This document shows positions 1 through 8,566 of a stretch of DNA of 64,000 nt, piece by piece. The notes beneath the pieces were generated by a model. That model was not told the DNA's origin. It ran no database searches and saw only the letters and a program-made list of their open reading frames with translations. The position numbers and the translations under genes are program-made. The DNA comes from Bacteroidales bacterium (GTDB taxonomy: Bacteria > Bacteroidota > Bacteroidia > Bacteroidales > Muribaculaceae). Position 1 is the stretch's first letter. Each line of letters starts with the position of its first letter. The stretch is taken from positions 1-64,000 of the forward strand of contig JAJBUG010000016.1 in assembly GCA_020860515.1 (NCBI GenBank), written 5' to 3'.

Positions 1-109
1 TGAGATAGGCAAATTTATGCTAATTATTTTTCAACTAAATTTTTGACGCACTAATTGCTAAATCAAGATTAGAAAATCAACTTATACTTAAAGCGACATC
101 TTTATTCCT

Positions 110-577
110 ATGAAAGCACTTCAGCCTGTAATCAAATGGTTTGGTAGCAAGCGGCCTGTCGCCTCCGAACTATCAAAATATTTTTTGCCAGCCACTACAT
201 ATTATGAGCCTTTTGTCGGCGGCGGTGCAATGATGCCTTTTTCTCAAGCTCCAAGAGGAATAGCCAATGATATTATACCTGAATTAGTAAATCTATGGTT
301 AGAAATAAAAAATAATCCAAATAAAGTAGCTTTAGAATACAAATTAAGGTGGACTCAATTACAAGCCAATGGACCTGATGTTTTCTATTCTATTAGGGAA
401 CATTTCAATTCCACAAGAGATTGTTATGATTTCTTGTTTATTACCCGTACCTGTGTAAATGGAATGATAAGATATAATCGAAATGGAGAATTCAATAATG
501 GATTCCATCTTTCACGCCCCGGTATTGATCCACAACGATTATCAACTATTATAAATCAATGGAGTCATGCTATTTGA
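110..577 (+). pseudogene. Truncated DNA adenine methylase (D12/Dam class), N-terminal part only
   Basis: The 155 codons match the start of a D12-class N6-adenine methyltransferase. Near the N-terminus there is an IKWFGSK segment (substrate/AdoMet region), followed by YEPFVGGGA (motif I, AdoMet binding) and a TRTCVNGMIRYN segment typical of the family. Intact members are about 270-300 residues and carry a DPPY catalytic motif in the second half. Here the frame stops just after a W-S-H-A-I segment, and no DPPY appears in the following 190 bases. I infer an inactive remnant. It lies tail-to-tail with the ATPase gene at 766-1956, with two hairpins between them, so the ATPase unit may have replaced its 3' half. 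Confidence 0.75.
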
Positions 578-641
578 ATACCATGGGGTTATACAAAATA
601 AAATCCCAAAATAACCCTTAAAATATACAACAAAAAGCGTA

Positions 642-690
642 GATAAGCGTACTTTATCTCACAAAAAATGGGAGATAAAGTACGCTTATC
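642..690. repeat. Inverted repeat with 19-bp perfect arms (copy 1)
   Basis: The arms 642-660 and 672-690 are exact reverse complements around an 11-base loop. The element lies between the truncated methylase and the 3' end of the ATPase gene. It could form a hairpin in transcripts from either side, but there is no clean T-tract, so a simple terminator is not certain. Confidence 0.85.
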
Positions 691-706
691 CACACTTTTT
701 GTGCTT

Positions 707-754
707 GAAAGCGTACTTTATCTCACCAAAAATGGGAGATAAAGTACGCTTATC
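707..754. repeat. Inverted repeat (copy 2 of the 642-690 element)
   Basis: Arms 707-724 and 736-754 repeat the sequence of the 642-690 element with one arm slightly decayed. The left arm reads GAAAGCG where copy 1 reads GATAAGCG. The element ends 11 bases before the stop codon of the minus-strand ATPase gene. Together the two copies make a direct repeat of an inverted repeat about 65 bp apart. Confidence 0.8.
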
Positions 755-765
755 TTTATAGTCGG

Positions 766-1956
766 TTAGCGGAATAGGTGGTCGATCTTCATTTGGAAGA
801 AGTCTTCCAGGGGGATGCCGCCAGTGCCGACGATGAGCGACTTGTGGAGCTTGAAGCGCTGTTGGAACGTTGGGACGCCAGCGTTCATCGACCGGCGCCC
901 CGTCTTTACCTCCAGCGCTACCACCTTGCCTTGGCGCTCAAGCACGAAATCAACCTCATAATCCTTCTCTCGCCAATACTGCAATTGGCACCCTGCGCCC
1001 TCGCATTGGTTAATCAAGTGCGCGCCTACAGCCGACTCCACTTGTCGCCCCCACGCATCAGGGTCAAGCCTCTCCTCACGGAAATCCCTGCGCAAATAAG
1101 CATTGCGCAGCGCATTGTTGAATACCTGGTACTTTGGAATCGATGCATATTTGCGAGCTTTATCCTTAGAGAACTTTTTCAGCCCCGCCAACAAATTGCA
1201 TTGCTCCAACAAGGTCAGGTAATTTGCAAGCGTAGTCACATTGCCAGCGTCTTGCAGCTGGCCCAGCGTCTTGTTGAGCGATAGCAATTCCCCAGAATAG
1301 GAACACCCCAGTTCGAACAGCTGGCGCAGGAGCGCGGGCTTATACACAGTAGAGGTCTGGAACACATCCTTGGCAATGGCTGCCTCGATAAGGCTGTCGC
1401 GAATATAAGTCTGCCACCTTATCTCATCACCAATCAAGTGGGCCGAGCCAGGATACCCACCAAAATACACATACTGATCCAGCGTCAATCCGAAGGCATC
1501 GCGCATTTCGGGATAAGTCCAGTGGCCCATTCTAATGAGCTCGTACCTCCCTGCCAAGGATTCAGTAAGGCCCTTGCGAATCAATACGCGCGATGAGCCA
1601 AGCAGCACAATCTTCAGGTTGCGCTTCTCGCGGGTGTCCCTGTCCCATTCGCCCTTTACTGCTTCGCTCCAGTTAGCCACCTTATGTATCTCGTCAATCA
1701 CAAGCAAATATTCCGGCTCATTGTTAACCTCCATTTGTGCCCGCGCACTGTCCCATTGCTTGCTCAGCCAGTTCTCGTCAGGCTCTACCACATCATCTGC
1801 ACTGACTATTTTGTAGGGCATTTTCACATCAGCCACCACTTGATCCATCAATGTTGACTTGCCTATTTGCCTGGGACCAACCAATACTTGCATCTGCCAG
1901 CGAGGCTCAGAAAGGCGATTCATTAGAACTTCGTACTGTTCTCTCCGATATTCCAT
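766..1956 (-). CDS. AAA ATPase with DUF4143 / PD-(D/E)XK-type C-terminal domain
   Basis: This 396-residue protein has a Walker A GPRQIGKST at residues 27-35, a Walker B ending VIDE near 86-89, and the sensor-like LLGSS that is common in AAA_14 proteins. A helical middle region is followed by a C-terminal segment EVDFVLE...VVALEVKTG (about 335-352), which fits a PD-(D/E)XK nuclease core with the E-x-K pair intact. Such AAA_14-DUF4143 proteins are widespread in Bacteroidales and functionally unassigned; nuclease-linked NTPase activity is an inference. The start at 1956 places the P-loop at the usual distance. Its promoter lies at 2176-2206, and a 22-bp repeat array occupies the leader. Confidence 0.85.
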   Translation of the reverse strand: MEYRREQYEVLMNRLSEPRWQMQVLVGPRQIGKSTLMDQVVADVKMPYKIVSADDVVEPDENWLSKQWDSARAQMEVNNEPEYLLVIDEIHKVANWSEAVKGEWDRDTREKRNLKIVLLGSSRVLIRKGLTESLAGRYELIRMGHWTYPEMRDAFGLTLDQYVYFGGYPGSAHLIGDEIRWQTYIRDSLIEAAIAKDVFQTSTVYKPALLRQLFELGCSYSGELLSLNKTLGQLQDAGNVTTLANYLTLLEQCNLLAGLKKFSKDKARKYASIPKYQVFNNALRNAYLRRDFREERLDPDAWGRQVESAVGAHLINQCEGAGCQLQYWREKDYEVDFVLERQGKVVALEVKTGRRSMNAGVPTFQQRFKLHKSLIVGTGGIPLEDFFQMKIDHLFR

Positions 1957-1985
1957 ATTATTGATTATTAAATAATTAAATCAAA

Positions 1986-2183
1986 TTCTCAATTCTTGTG
2001 AAATAAATTCTCAATTCTTATAAAATAAATTCTCAATTACTGAAAGAAAAATTCTCAATTAATGTAAAACTTTTTCTCAATTACTGCAAAATAAATTCTC
2101 AATTACTGAAAAATAAATCTTGCACTAATTGAGAATTTTTTCTCAGTAAGTGCAAGAAAAATTCTCAATTCTCTGCAAAGGTA
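1986..2183. repeat. Nine-unit array of exact 22-bp period in the leader/promoter of the ATPase gene
   Basis: The core TTCTCAATT starts at 1986, 2008, 2030, 2052, 2074, 2096 and 2162, with a variant TTCTCAGTA at 2140. Each start is a multiple of 22 from the first. The slot at 2118 is degenerate but holds an inverted copy (AATTGAGAA, 2127-2135), which pairs with the 2140 unit to form a hairpin with arms of about 17 bp. The array runs from the -7 box of the minus-strand promoter to 30 bases before the ATPase start codon. It therefore overlaps the promoter and fills the leader. Confidence 0.9.
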
Positions 2184-2206
2184 CAAAATTTTCTATCTTT
2201 TACAAA
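2176..2206 (-). promoter_or_regulatory. Bacteroidetes-type promoter for the 766-1956 ATPase gene
   Basis: On the minus strand TTTG (2203-2206) is followed by 19 bases and TACCTTTG (2176-2183), a full match to the Bacteroidetes sigma-ABfr consensus. Transcription would start near 2169 and run through the 22-bp array before the start codon at 1956. Confidence 0.75.
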
Positions 2207-2225
2207 GGATTTGGAGGAAAATGCG

Positions 2226-2233
2226 TAACTTTG
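2226..2233 (+). promoter_or_regulatory. -7 box for the calcium ATPase gene
   Basis: TAACTTTG followed by CA is the usual Bacteroidetes -7 box. It lies inside the first codons of the longest open frame, which is why the start is placed at 2257. No good TTTG box lies 19-21 bases upstream. This promoter is divergent from, and very close to, the promoter at 2176-2206. Confidence 0.6.
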
Positions 2234-2256
2234 CACTCAAATTTTCAACTGTCACA

Positions 2257-4923
2257 ATGAACCCCAATCACCTGACTGGCCTTACCGACGCGCAAGTGCT
2301 CGAAAGCCGCCAACTGCATGGCGCCAATCTGCTGACGCCCCCTGCCAAGGAGCCCCTCTGGAAGAAGTTCCTTGAGAAATTTAGCGACCCGCTGATTATC
2401 ATCCTCCTGATAGCAGGCTTCCTCTCAATCGGCATCTCATGCTACGAATACTGGGGCCTGGGCCACGGCTTCGGAGTATTCTTCGAGCCAATCGGCATCT
2501 TCATTGCCATCCTCTTGGCCACTGGCCTGGCATTCTTCTTCGAGATGAAGGCCGACAAGGAGTTCTCGCTCCTCAACCAAGTCAACGACGACGAGCCAGT
2601 GCGCGTGCTCCGCAATGGCACCACCACCCAAGTGCCAAAGAAAGACGTGGTGGTAGGCGACATTGTGTACCTCTCCACTGGCGACGAAGTGCCTGCCGAC
2701 GGCCAGCTCATCGAGGCTGTGACCCTGACCATGGACGAATCCACCCTCACCGGAGAGCCAGCCTGCCACAAAACTGTTGACCCCAACGACTTCGACCCCG
2801 ACGCCACCTATAAGTCGGACTATGTGCTGCGCGGCACCAAGGTGATGGAGGGCCACGGCATATACCAAGTTGACAAGGTGGGCGATGCTACCGAGAACGG
2901 CAAGGTATTCGTGGAGGCCCAGATTGACGACAGCGTAAAGACCCCGCTCACCGAGCAGCTCGACGGCCTTGGAGCCCTAATATCTAAAATCAGCTACGCC
3001 TTCGCAGCCCTCATAATCGTGGGTCGCTGCATAATGTACTACTTCGACCCCCACTTTGCCGAGGTGGGTGGCTTCTTCACAGTTGACTTTGGCGCTTATC
3101 TGCTGCAGAGCATCATGATTGCCGTAACCCTGGTGGTGGTATCTGTGCCCGAGGGCCTGCCAATGGCTGTGACCCTGTCATTGGCCTATTCGATGCGCCG
3201 AATGTTGAAGACCAACAACCTGGTGCGCAAAATGCACGCCTGTGAGACCATGGGCGCCACCACTGTAATCTGCACCGACAAGACGGGCACCCTGACCCAG
3301 AACCAGATGCAAGTGGCCGAGGCCAACTTCTACCCTGGCACCCCCATCGGAATCATCGACGAGGGCATAGCCGTAAACTCCACAGCCACGCTCGACCTCT
3401 CGGGCGATAAGCCGCAAGCCCTGGGCAACCCCACCGAGGGAGCCCTGCTGCTGTGGCTCAATGCCCAAGGCAAAAACTACGAGTCTCTCAAAGAGGCTGC
3501 TCCTCGCGTAGATGAGCTCCCATTCACCACCGAGCGCAAATTCATGGCCACCATCGTGAAGTCGGCTGTCACTGGCAAACTGATGCTTTATGTAAAGGGA
3601 GCCCCTGAGATAGTGCTTGGCCTTTGCAAGCACGTAGCTGGCAATGTCAGCCGCGATGAAATAGCCAAGCAGCTCATTGGCTATCAGAGCCAAGCCATGC
3701 GCACACTCGGCTTTGCCTACCAAGAGTTGCAATCAGCCGATGGCGTAATAGCCGACAACAAACTCAATGCCACCGACCTTACCTTCGAGGGCATTGTGGC
3801 CATCTCCGACCCTGTGCGCGCCGATGTGCCCGATGCTGTGCGCGAGTGCCTCGATGCCGGCATCAATGTGAAGATAGTCACTGGCGACACCCCAGCCACT
3901 GCCCGCGAGATAGGTCGCCAGATCGGCCTTATCACCGATGCTGATGGCGACGGCTGCATCATCACCGGTCCCGAATTTGCCCAGCTCCCCGACGACGAGA
4001 TGCGCCGCCGAGTGATGGAGCTGAAAATCATAGCCCGTGCGCGTCCTACCGACAAGAAGCGCCTGGTGGAGGCCCTGCAGTACAACAACCAAGTTGTGGC
4101 CGTAACGGGCGATGGCACCAACGATGCGCCGGCCCTCAAGGCTGCCCACGTGGGCCTGTCGATGGGCGATGGCACATCGGTAGCTAAGGAGGCTTCCGAC
4201 ATCACCATAGTTGACAACTCCTTCTCGTCGATCGGCCGAGCCGTGATGTGGGGCCGCTCGCTCTTCCAGAATATCCAGCGATTCATACTGTTCCAGCTCA
4301 CTGTCAACGTTGTGGCCAGCTTCATCGTACTTGCCGGCGCCTTCATGGGCACCGAATCGCCGCTGACTGTGACACAGATGCTGTGGGTCAACCTCATCAT
4401 GGACACCTTTGCTGCCGTGGCCCTGGCCTCGCTCCCGCCCTCAGCTTCAGTGATGCGCGACAAGCCGCGCGACCGCCGCTCGTTCATTATCACCCGGCCG
4501 ATGTGGACCTCCATAATCGGCGTGGGAGGCTTGTTCTTCTTCCTGCTCCTTGGACTGCTCTATATCTTCGAGCATAGCGACATCACCTCGCTGTCGCAGC
4601 TCTGCGGCCTTCAGCTCGGCGCCAAGAATCCGCTCACTCCCTACGAGCTTAGCCTATTCTTCACAATCTTCGTGTTCCTGCAATTCTGGAACCTCTTCAA
4701 CGCCCGCGCCTTCATGACAGGCCGCTCGGCCTTCCATTTCCAAGGCTGCAGCGGATTCCTGCTCATATCCTTATTAATATTAGGCGGCCAGGTGCTGATT
4801 GTGGAGCTGGGGCGCGAGTTCTTCAATGTGGTGCCGCTGCGCTTCATGGATTGGGTGTGGATTATCGCCAGCACCTCGCTGGTGCTGTGGATTGGCGAGT
4901 TGCTGCGCCTTTTCAAAAAGTAA
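2257..4923 (+). CDS. Calcium-translocating P-type ATPase, PMCA type
   Basis: This is an inner-membrane P2-type ATPase of 888 residues that would export Ca2+ at the cost of ATP. Visible landmarks are TGEP of the actuator domain near residue 165, the membrane motif VPEGLP near 298 with its cation-ligand Glu, the phosphorylation site DKTGTLT with Asp341, and the hinge motif TGDGTNDAP near 617. Hydrophobic helices occur in pairs near the N-terminus, around the PEGLP motif, and as a block after residue 680. The upstream Met at 2221 is rejected because a -7 promoter box lies in those codons; the family normally begins close to the GLTDAQV segment seen here. It is monocistronic, with a strong terminator at 4950-4976. 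Confidence 0.93.
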   Translation: MNPNHLTGLTDAQVLESRQLHGANLLTPPAKEPLWKKFLEKFSDPLIIILLIAGFLSIGISCYEYWGLGHGFGVFFEPIGIFIAILLATGLAFFFEMKADKEFSLLNQVNDDEPVRVLRNGTTTQVPKKDVVVGDIVYLSTGDEVPADGQLIEAVTLTMDESTLTGEPACHKTVDPNDFDPDATYKSDYVLRGTKVMEGHGIYQVDKVGDATENGKVFVEAQIDDSVKTPLTEQLDGLGALISKISYAFAALIIVGRCIMYYFDPHFAEVGGFFTVDFGAYLLQSIMIAVTLVVVSVPEGLPMAVTLSLAYSMRRMLKTNNLVRKMHACETMGATTVICTDKTGTLTQNQMQVAEANFYPGTPIGIIDEGIAVNSTATLDLSGDKPQALGNPTEGALLLWLNAQGKNYESLKEAAPRVDELPFTTERKFMATIVKSAVTGKLMLYVKGAPEIVLGLCKHVAGNVSRDEIAKQLIGYQSQAMRTLGFAYQELQSADGVIADNKLNATDLTFEGIVAISDPVRADVPDAVRECLDAGINVKIVTGDTPATAREIGRQIGLITDADGDGCIITGPEFAQLPDDEMRRRVMELKIIARARPTDKKRLVEALQYNNQVVAVTGDGTNDAPALKAAHVGLSMGDGTSVAKEASDITIVDNSFSSIGRAVMWGRSLFQNIQRFILFQLTVNVVASFIVLAGAFMGTESPLTVTQMLWVNLIMDTFAAVALASLPPSASVMRDKPRDRRSFIITRPMWTSIIGVGGLFFFLLLGLLYIFEHSDITSLSQLCGLQLGAKNPLTPYELSLFFTIFVFLQFWNLFNARAFMTGRSAFHFQGCSGFLLISLLILGGQVLIVELGREFFNVVPLRFMDWVWIIASTSLVLWIGELLRLFKK

Positions 4924-4949
4924 GACAATTTTAATCCGATATACGTCAG

Positions 4950-4976
4950 CAGGGGGCCTCGACCCCCTGTTTTTTA
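4950..4976 (+). terminator. Rho-independent terminator after the calcium ATPase
   Basis: CAGGGGG (4950-4956) pairs with CCCCCTG (4963-4969) around a six-base loop and is followed by a run of six T. Confidence 0.92.
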
Positions 4977-5040
4977 TGCAAAATGGCACGAAAAAGATAA
5001 AATTGTTATACTATTTACCACAAATTTGAGAAATTATTCT

Positions 5041-5048
5041 TACCTTTG
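5041..5048 (+). promoter_or_regulatory. -7 box for the glycogen synthase gene
   Basis: TACCTTTG followed by CAC matches the Bacteroidetes -7 consensus and lies 26 bases before the ATG at 5075. A matching TTTG at the correct distance is not obvious. Confidence 0.55.
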
Positions 5049-5074
5049 CACTTTAAAATTTAAAGGACTTGTTT

Positions 5075-6736
5075 ATGACAGATATCACGACCCTGGATTT
5101 TGACTTGCTCACTGAAACAAGCTGGGAGGTTTGCAATAAGGTAGGCGGCATCTACACCGTGCTATCGACCAAGGCCAAGACTCTTCAAAAGTACTACAAG
5201 GACAAGGTGATTTTCATCGGCCCCGATGTGTGGACCGACGAGCACCCGAGCCCCGACTTCGTGGAATCGAAGACTGTGCTTAAAAAATGGCGCGAGCAGC
5301 TGATGCTCAGCCAAGGCGTCACCGTGCGCGTGGGCCGCTGGGACATCCCCGGCAAGCCAATAGCCATCCTGGTTGGGTTCCAGGGAATGTACGCCAGCAA
5401 CAACGCCCTCTTCGGACGAATGTGGGAGCTCTACGGAGTAGATTCATTGCATGCTTACGGCGATTATGGCGAGGCAGCCGCATTCAGCCACGCCGCTGCG
5501 CTGGTGATTGAAGATCTGGCCCGCTTCCACGGCATCAACAGCGGCAAACGTATGATTGCCCACTTCGATGAATGGACCACCGGCATGGGCCTCCTATATA
5601 TCAAGGATGTGCTGCCGGAAATGGCCACTATCTTCACCACACATGCCACTTGCATTGGCCGCAGCATCTGCGGCAACGGCAAGCCCCTCTACGACAACCT
5701 GACTGCATACAACGGCGACCAGATGGCCCGCGAGCTGAATATGGAGGCTAAGCATAGCCTCGAAAAAGCCGCTGCCACCCAGGCCGATTGCTTCACCACC
5801 GTGAGCGATGTCACAGCCCGCGAGTGTGAGCAGTTGCTGGGCCGCAAGCCCGATGTGGTAACGCCCAACGGCTTCGAGGCCAACTTCGTGCCTGCCAAGA
5901 GCAAGCAGGCCGAGGCGCGTGAAAAAGCTCGCGAGTGCATGCTGCGAGTGGCCGACATACTCACTGGCAACAAATACCCCGACAATTCCTTTATAATTAT
6001 CACCTCAGGCCGCTGCGAATACCGCAACAAGGGCCTCGACCTCTTCCTTGACTCAATAGCCAAGTTGGGCGACCTTGACCCAGCCCGCAAGATCTTAGCG
6101 TTCGTGATGGTGCCTGCATGGGTGAAATGCCCGCGCCAGGACCTCAGCAACAGCCTGCGCCTCAACACCCCTTGGCATCACAATAATCCCGTGATTACCC
6201 ACGAGCTCAACAACCCCTGGGAGGATGCAGTGCTCAACCGCATCCACAGCATCGGATTCACCAACGACAAGGACAGCCGAGTGTCGGTAATCTACGTGCC
6301 TTGCTACCTCAACGGAGCCGACGGCATCTTCGACATGACCTACTACCAGCTGCTGCCCGGCGCTGATGCCACCGTATTCGCCAGCTACTATGAGCCTTGG
6401 GGCTACACTCCGCTCGAGAGCGTGGCTTTCGGCGTACCCACCATCACCACCTCGCTCTCAGGCTTCGGCCAGTGGGTGCTCAGCACCAGCGAGAACTCAT
6501 TCCAGGCTGCTGGCGTGAAGGTGGAGCAGCGCGGCGACTACGACTACGACCGCGTGAAGGATGCCATCGCCATCGACCTCAAGCAGCTCATTGGTGCCAC
6601 TCCCAAGCAAATGCGCGAAATCTGCGAGGCTGCCCGCCTCACCGCCCATCGCGCCAGCTGGGAATTCTTTATCGAATTTTACAACAAAGCATTTGCCATT
6701 GCCCTCAGCAATGAGCAAGCCCGTTTCCAAATATAG
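5075..6736 (+). CDS. Glycogen synthase, GT3-type (eukaryote-like)
   Basis: This cytoplasmic glycosyltransferase of 553 residues probably extends alpha-1,4-glucan from a nucleotide-glucose donor. The N-terminal ETSWEVCNKVGGIYTVL segment is the GT3 signature, with the KVGG donor-binding lysine region. The C-terminal half carries the EPWGYTPLE motif (E-x7-E) of GT-B retaining transferases, followed by GVPTITT. The ATG at 5075 is preferred over the TTG at 5069, being a normal start downstream of the TACCTTTG box. Bacteroidetes commonly use this GT3 enzyme in place of, or beside, GT5 GlgA. No other glycogen genes adjoin it. The exact donor (UDP- or ADP-glucose) cannot be read from sequence. Confidence 0.85.
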   Translation: MTDITTLDFDLLTETSWEVCNKVGGIYTVLSTKAKTLQKYYKDKVIFIGPDVWTDEHPSPDFVESKTVLKKWREQLMLSQGVTVRVGRWDIPGKPIAILVGFQGMYASNNALFGRMWELYGVDSLHAYGDYGEAAAFSHAAALVIEDLARFHGINSGKRMIAHFDEWTTGMGLLYIKDVLPEMATIFTTHATCIGRSICGNGKPLYDNLTAYNGDQMARELNMEAKHSLEKAAATQADCFTTVSDVTARECEQLLGRKPDVVTPNGFEANFVPAKSKQAEAREKARECMLRVADILTGNKYPDNSFIIITSGRCEYRNKGLDLFLDSIAKLGDLDPARKILAFVMVPAWVKCPRQDLSNSLRLNTPWHHNNPVITHELNNPWEDAVLNRIHSIGFTNDKDSRVSVIYVPCYLNGADGIFDMTYYQLLPGADATVFASYYEPWGYTPLESVAFGVPTITTSLSGFGQWVLSTSENSFQAAGVKVEQRGDYDYDRVKDAIAIDLKQLIGATPKQMREICEAARLTAHRASWEFFIEFYNKAFAIALSNEQARFQI

Positions 6737-6746
6737 GTAAAAATAC

Positions 6747-6838
6747 GTTTTAAGTTTTAAGAATTAAGTTTTAAGTTTTAAGTTTTAAGTTTTAAGTTTT
6801 AAGAATTAAGTTTTAAGTTTTAAGTTTTAAGTTTTAAG
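6747..6838. repeat. Heptameric tandem repeat (GTTTTAA units)
   Basis: About a dozen units of GTTTTAA, with occasional GAATTAA replacing a unit, fill the start of the 357-base gap between the glycogen synthase and the esterase gene. The period is 7 bp throughout. Confidence 0.9.
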
Positions 6839-6900
6839 AAATACATTTCCAATAGGTATTGATTGAATCTAAAACAAAAGCTTTTCCATCAAAACTATTT

Positions 6901-6996
6901 CTAAAAACGTAAAACGTAAAACGTAAAACTAAAAACGTAAAACGTAAAACGTAAAACTAAAAACGTAAAACGTAAAACTAAAAACGTAAAACGTAA
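6901..6996. repeat. Heptameric tandem repeat (CGTAAAA units)
   Basis: A second 7-bp-period array is built from CGTAAAA units, broken by CTAAAAA units. It lies in the same gap as the GTTTTAA array and has an unrelated sequence. The array ends 38 bases before the promoter at 7034. Confidence 0.9.
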
Positions 6997-7033
6997 TACT
7001 TTTTTATCCGTGTGCGGAAAAATATTGACAAAA

Positions 7034-7065
7034 TTTGATTTAAGAGGGGATATTTGCTAACTTTG
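7034..7065 (+). promoter_or_regulatory. Bacteroidetes promoter of the esterase/mannanase gene set
   Basis: TTTG (7034-7037), a 20-base spacer and TAACTTTG (7058-7065) give an exact match to the consensus. The box ends 28 bases before the ATG at 7094. Confidence 0.85.
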
Positions 7066-7093
7066 CGGCACCAAACAAACCATGAACTAGAAA

Positions 7094-8533
7094 ATGTCAT
7101 CCTTAAAATCACTTTTGGCTGCCGCATTCGCCATCGGGTGCGCCGCCAACGCAAACGCAGCAATTACACTGCCCGAAATCATCGGCGACAACATGGTGCT
7201 ACAGCAGTGCGCCAATGCTCGACTGTGGGGTTGGGCTACTCCAGGTGCAAAAGTCACCGTCACTCCACAGTGGAACGGCACTCCCTACGAAGCCACCGCA
7301 GGAAGCGATGGCCGCTGGGACATAGCCGTAGCTACCCCTGCAGCCTCAATGACCCCCTACAGCATCAAAGTCACAGGCGATGGCAGCGATATCGACATCA
7401 ACAATGTATTGGTAGGCGAAGTATGGCTCTGCTCAGGCCAAAGCAACATGGAGATGCCTCTGCGCGGATTTTGGGGGCAGCCCGTTGAGGGAGCGGCCCA
7501 AGCCATTGCCTACAGCGGCAAGCACCCCGGGGTTCGCATGGTCAATATTCCCAAGAGCGAAGCAAAAACACCACAAGCTACTACCCCAGGCAAATGGAAA
7601 ACGAGCTGTCCGCAGAATGCACCAGAGTTCTCAGCCTTGGCTTATTTCTTCGCAGTAGCCTTGAATGACATCCTTGACGTGCCTGTGGGCATTATCAACT
7701 GCTCTTATGGAGGCACCAAGGCCGAGAGCTGGCTCCCGAGGGAAGTAGTGGCCACATACCCCGACTTCGATGTTGACGCTGAAATCGCTGGCACGTCTGG
7801 CGCAGATGATTGGCATCGCGCGGTGGTTCGCTACAATTCTATGCTCCATCCCATCGTAGGCTACACCATCAAGGGCGTATGCTGGAACCAAGGCGAGAGC
7901 AACGTGGGCAAGCACGATACCTATCCACAGCGTATGGCCGACATACAGAAGACTTGGGCCAACCTCTGGGGCATGGAGGATATGCCTTTCTACCAAGTGG
8001 AAATCCCTGGCTGGAACTATGGCAATCCCGATGGCGACGATGCCGCCAAATTCCGCGAATGCCAACATAAAGCCGCAGCTATGATGCCTCACGGAGGAAT
8101 CGTAAGCACTACTGACCTTATGTATCCCTATGAACTTGAAGATATCCATGCCAGCCAGAAACAACCTATCGGTGAAAGGCTTGCCTTCCTGGCAGCAGCC
8201 GACGTGTACGGCATCAACGAAATTCCCCATGAATTTCCTCAATATGAGTCGATGGATGTGCAGGGCGACAAAGCTATCCTTAAATTCAAGAATGCCGAAA
8301 ACCATCTCAGCCCCAACGATGACCTGCCTGGCTTCGAGGTAGCTGGCACCGACCATGTGTTCCATCCTGCCAAAGCCATCCAAACCTGGGATACCTACGA
8401 TGTAATCGTATACAAACCAGAGGAGTGCGACAGCATTGAAAGCATCCGCTACTGCTTCAAGAACTTCGCCATCGGCCAGGTTCACAATATGCTCGGCCTC
8501 CCCCTGGTCCCCTTCCGCACCGACTCCTGGTAA
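7094..8533 (+). CDS. Sialate O-acetylesterase-family carbohydrate esterase
   Basis: This exported SGNH/GDSL-type esterase of 479 residues has a signal peptide at about residues 1-22. The nucleophile motif GQSNM places Ser117, and a D-I-H motif (Asp350, His352) supplies the rest of the triad. The family (SASA) removes O-acetyl groups from sugars. The name sialate is historical, and in this neighbourhood acetylated mannan or a similar plant glycan is a more likely substrate (inference). It is the first gene after a consensus promoter and is followed after 33 bases by the GH5 enzyme, with a short AATACAA-type heptameric repeat in the gap. Confidence 0.85.
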   Translation: MSSLKSLLAAAFAIGCAANANAAITLPEIIGDNMVLQQCANARLWGWATPGAKVTVTPQWNGTPYEATAGSDGRWDIAVATPAASMTPYSIKVTGDGSDIDINNVLVGEVWLCSGQSNMEMPLRGFWGQPVEGAAQAIAYSGKHPGVRMVNIPKSEAKTPQATTPGKWKTSCPQNAPEFSALAYFFAVALNDILDVPVGIINCSYGGTKAESWLPREVVATYPDFDVDAEIAGTSGADDWHRAVVRYNSMLHPIVGYTIKGVCWNQGESNVGKHDTYPQRMADIQKTWANLWGMEDMPFYQVEIPGWNYGNPDGDDAAKFRECQHKAAAMMPHGGIVSTTDLMYPYELEDIHASQKQPIGERLAFLAAADVYGINEIPHEFPQYESMDVQGDKAILKFKNAENHLSPNDDLPGFEVAGTDHVFHPAKAIQTWDTYDVIVYKPEECDSIESIRYCFKNFAIGQVHNMLGLPLVPFRTDSW

Positions 8534-8566
8534 ATACAAAATACAAAGTACGAAATACAAAATGTT

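Noticed and set aside
1986..2183. 22-bp array as a CRISPR
   Set aside because: The units are contiguous with no variable spacers, too short for repeats plus spacers, and no cas gene is nearby.
1986..2183. 22-bp array as a plasmid replication origin
   Set aside because: No Rep protein, partition gene or DnaA boxes were seen nearby, and the array sits in the leader of an ATPase gene.
3717..4514. Minus-strand open frame of 265 codons inside the calcium ATPase gene
   Set aside because: It is a shadow frame created by GC-rich codon use; the plus strand carries all P-type ATPase motifs and the minus product has no recognisable domain.
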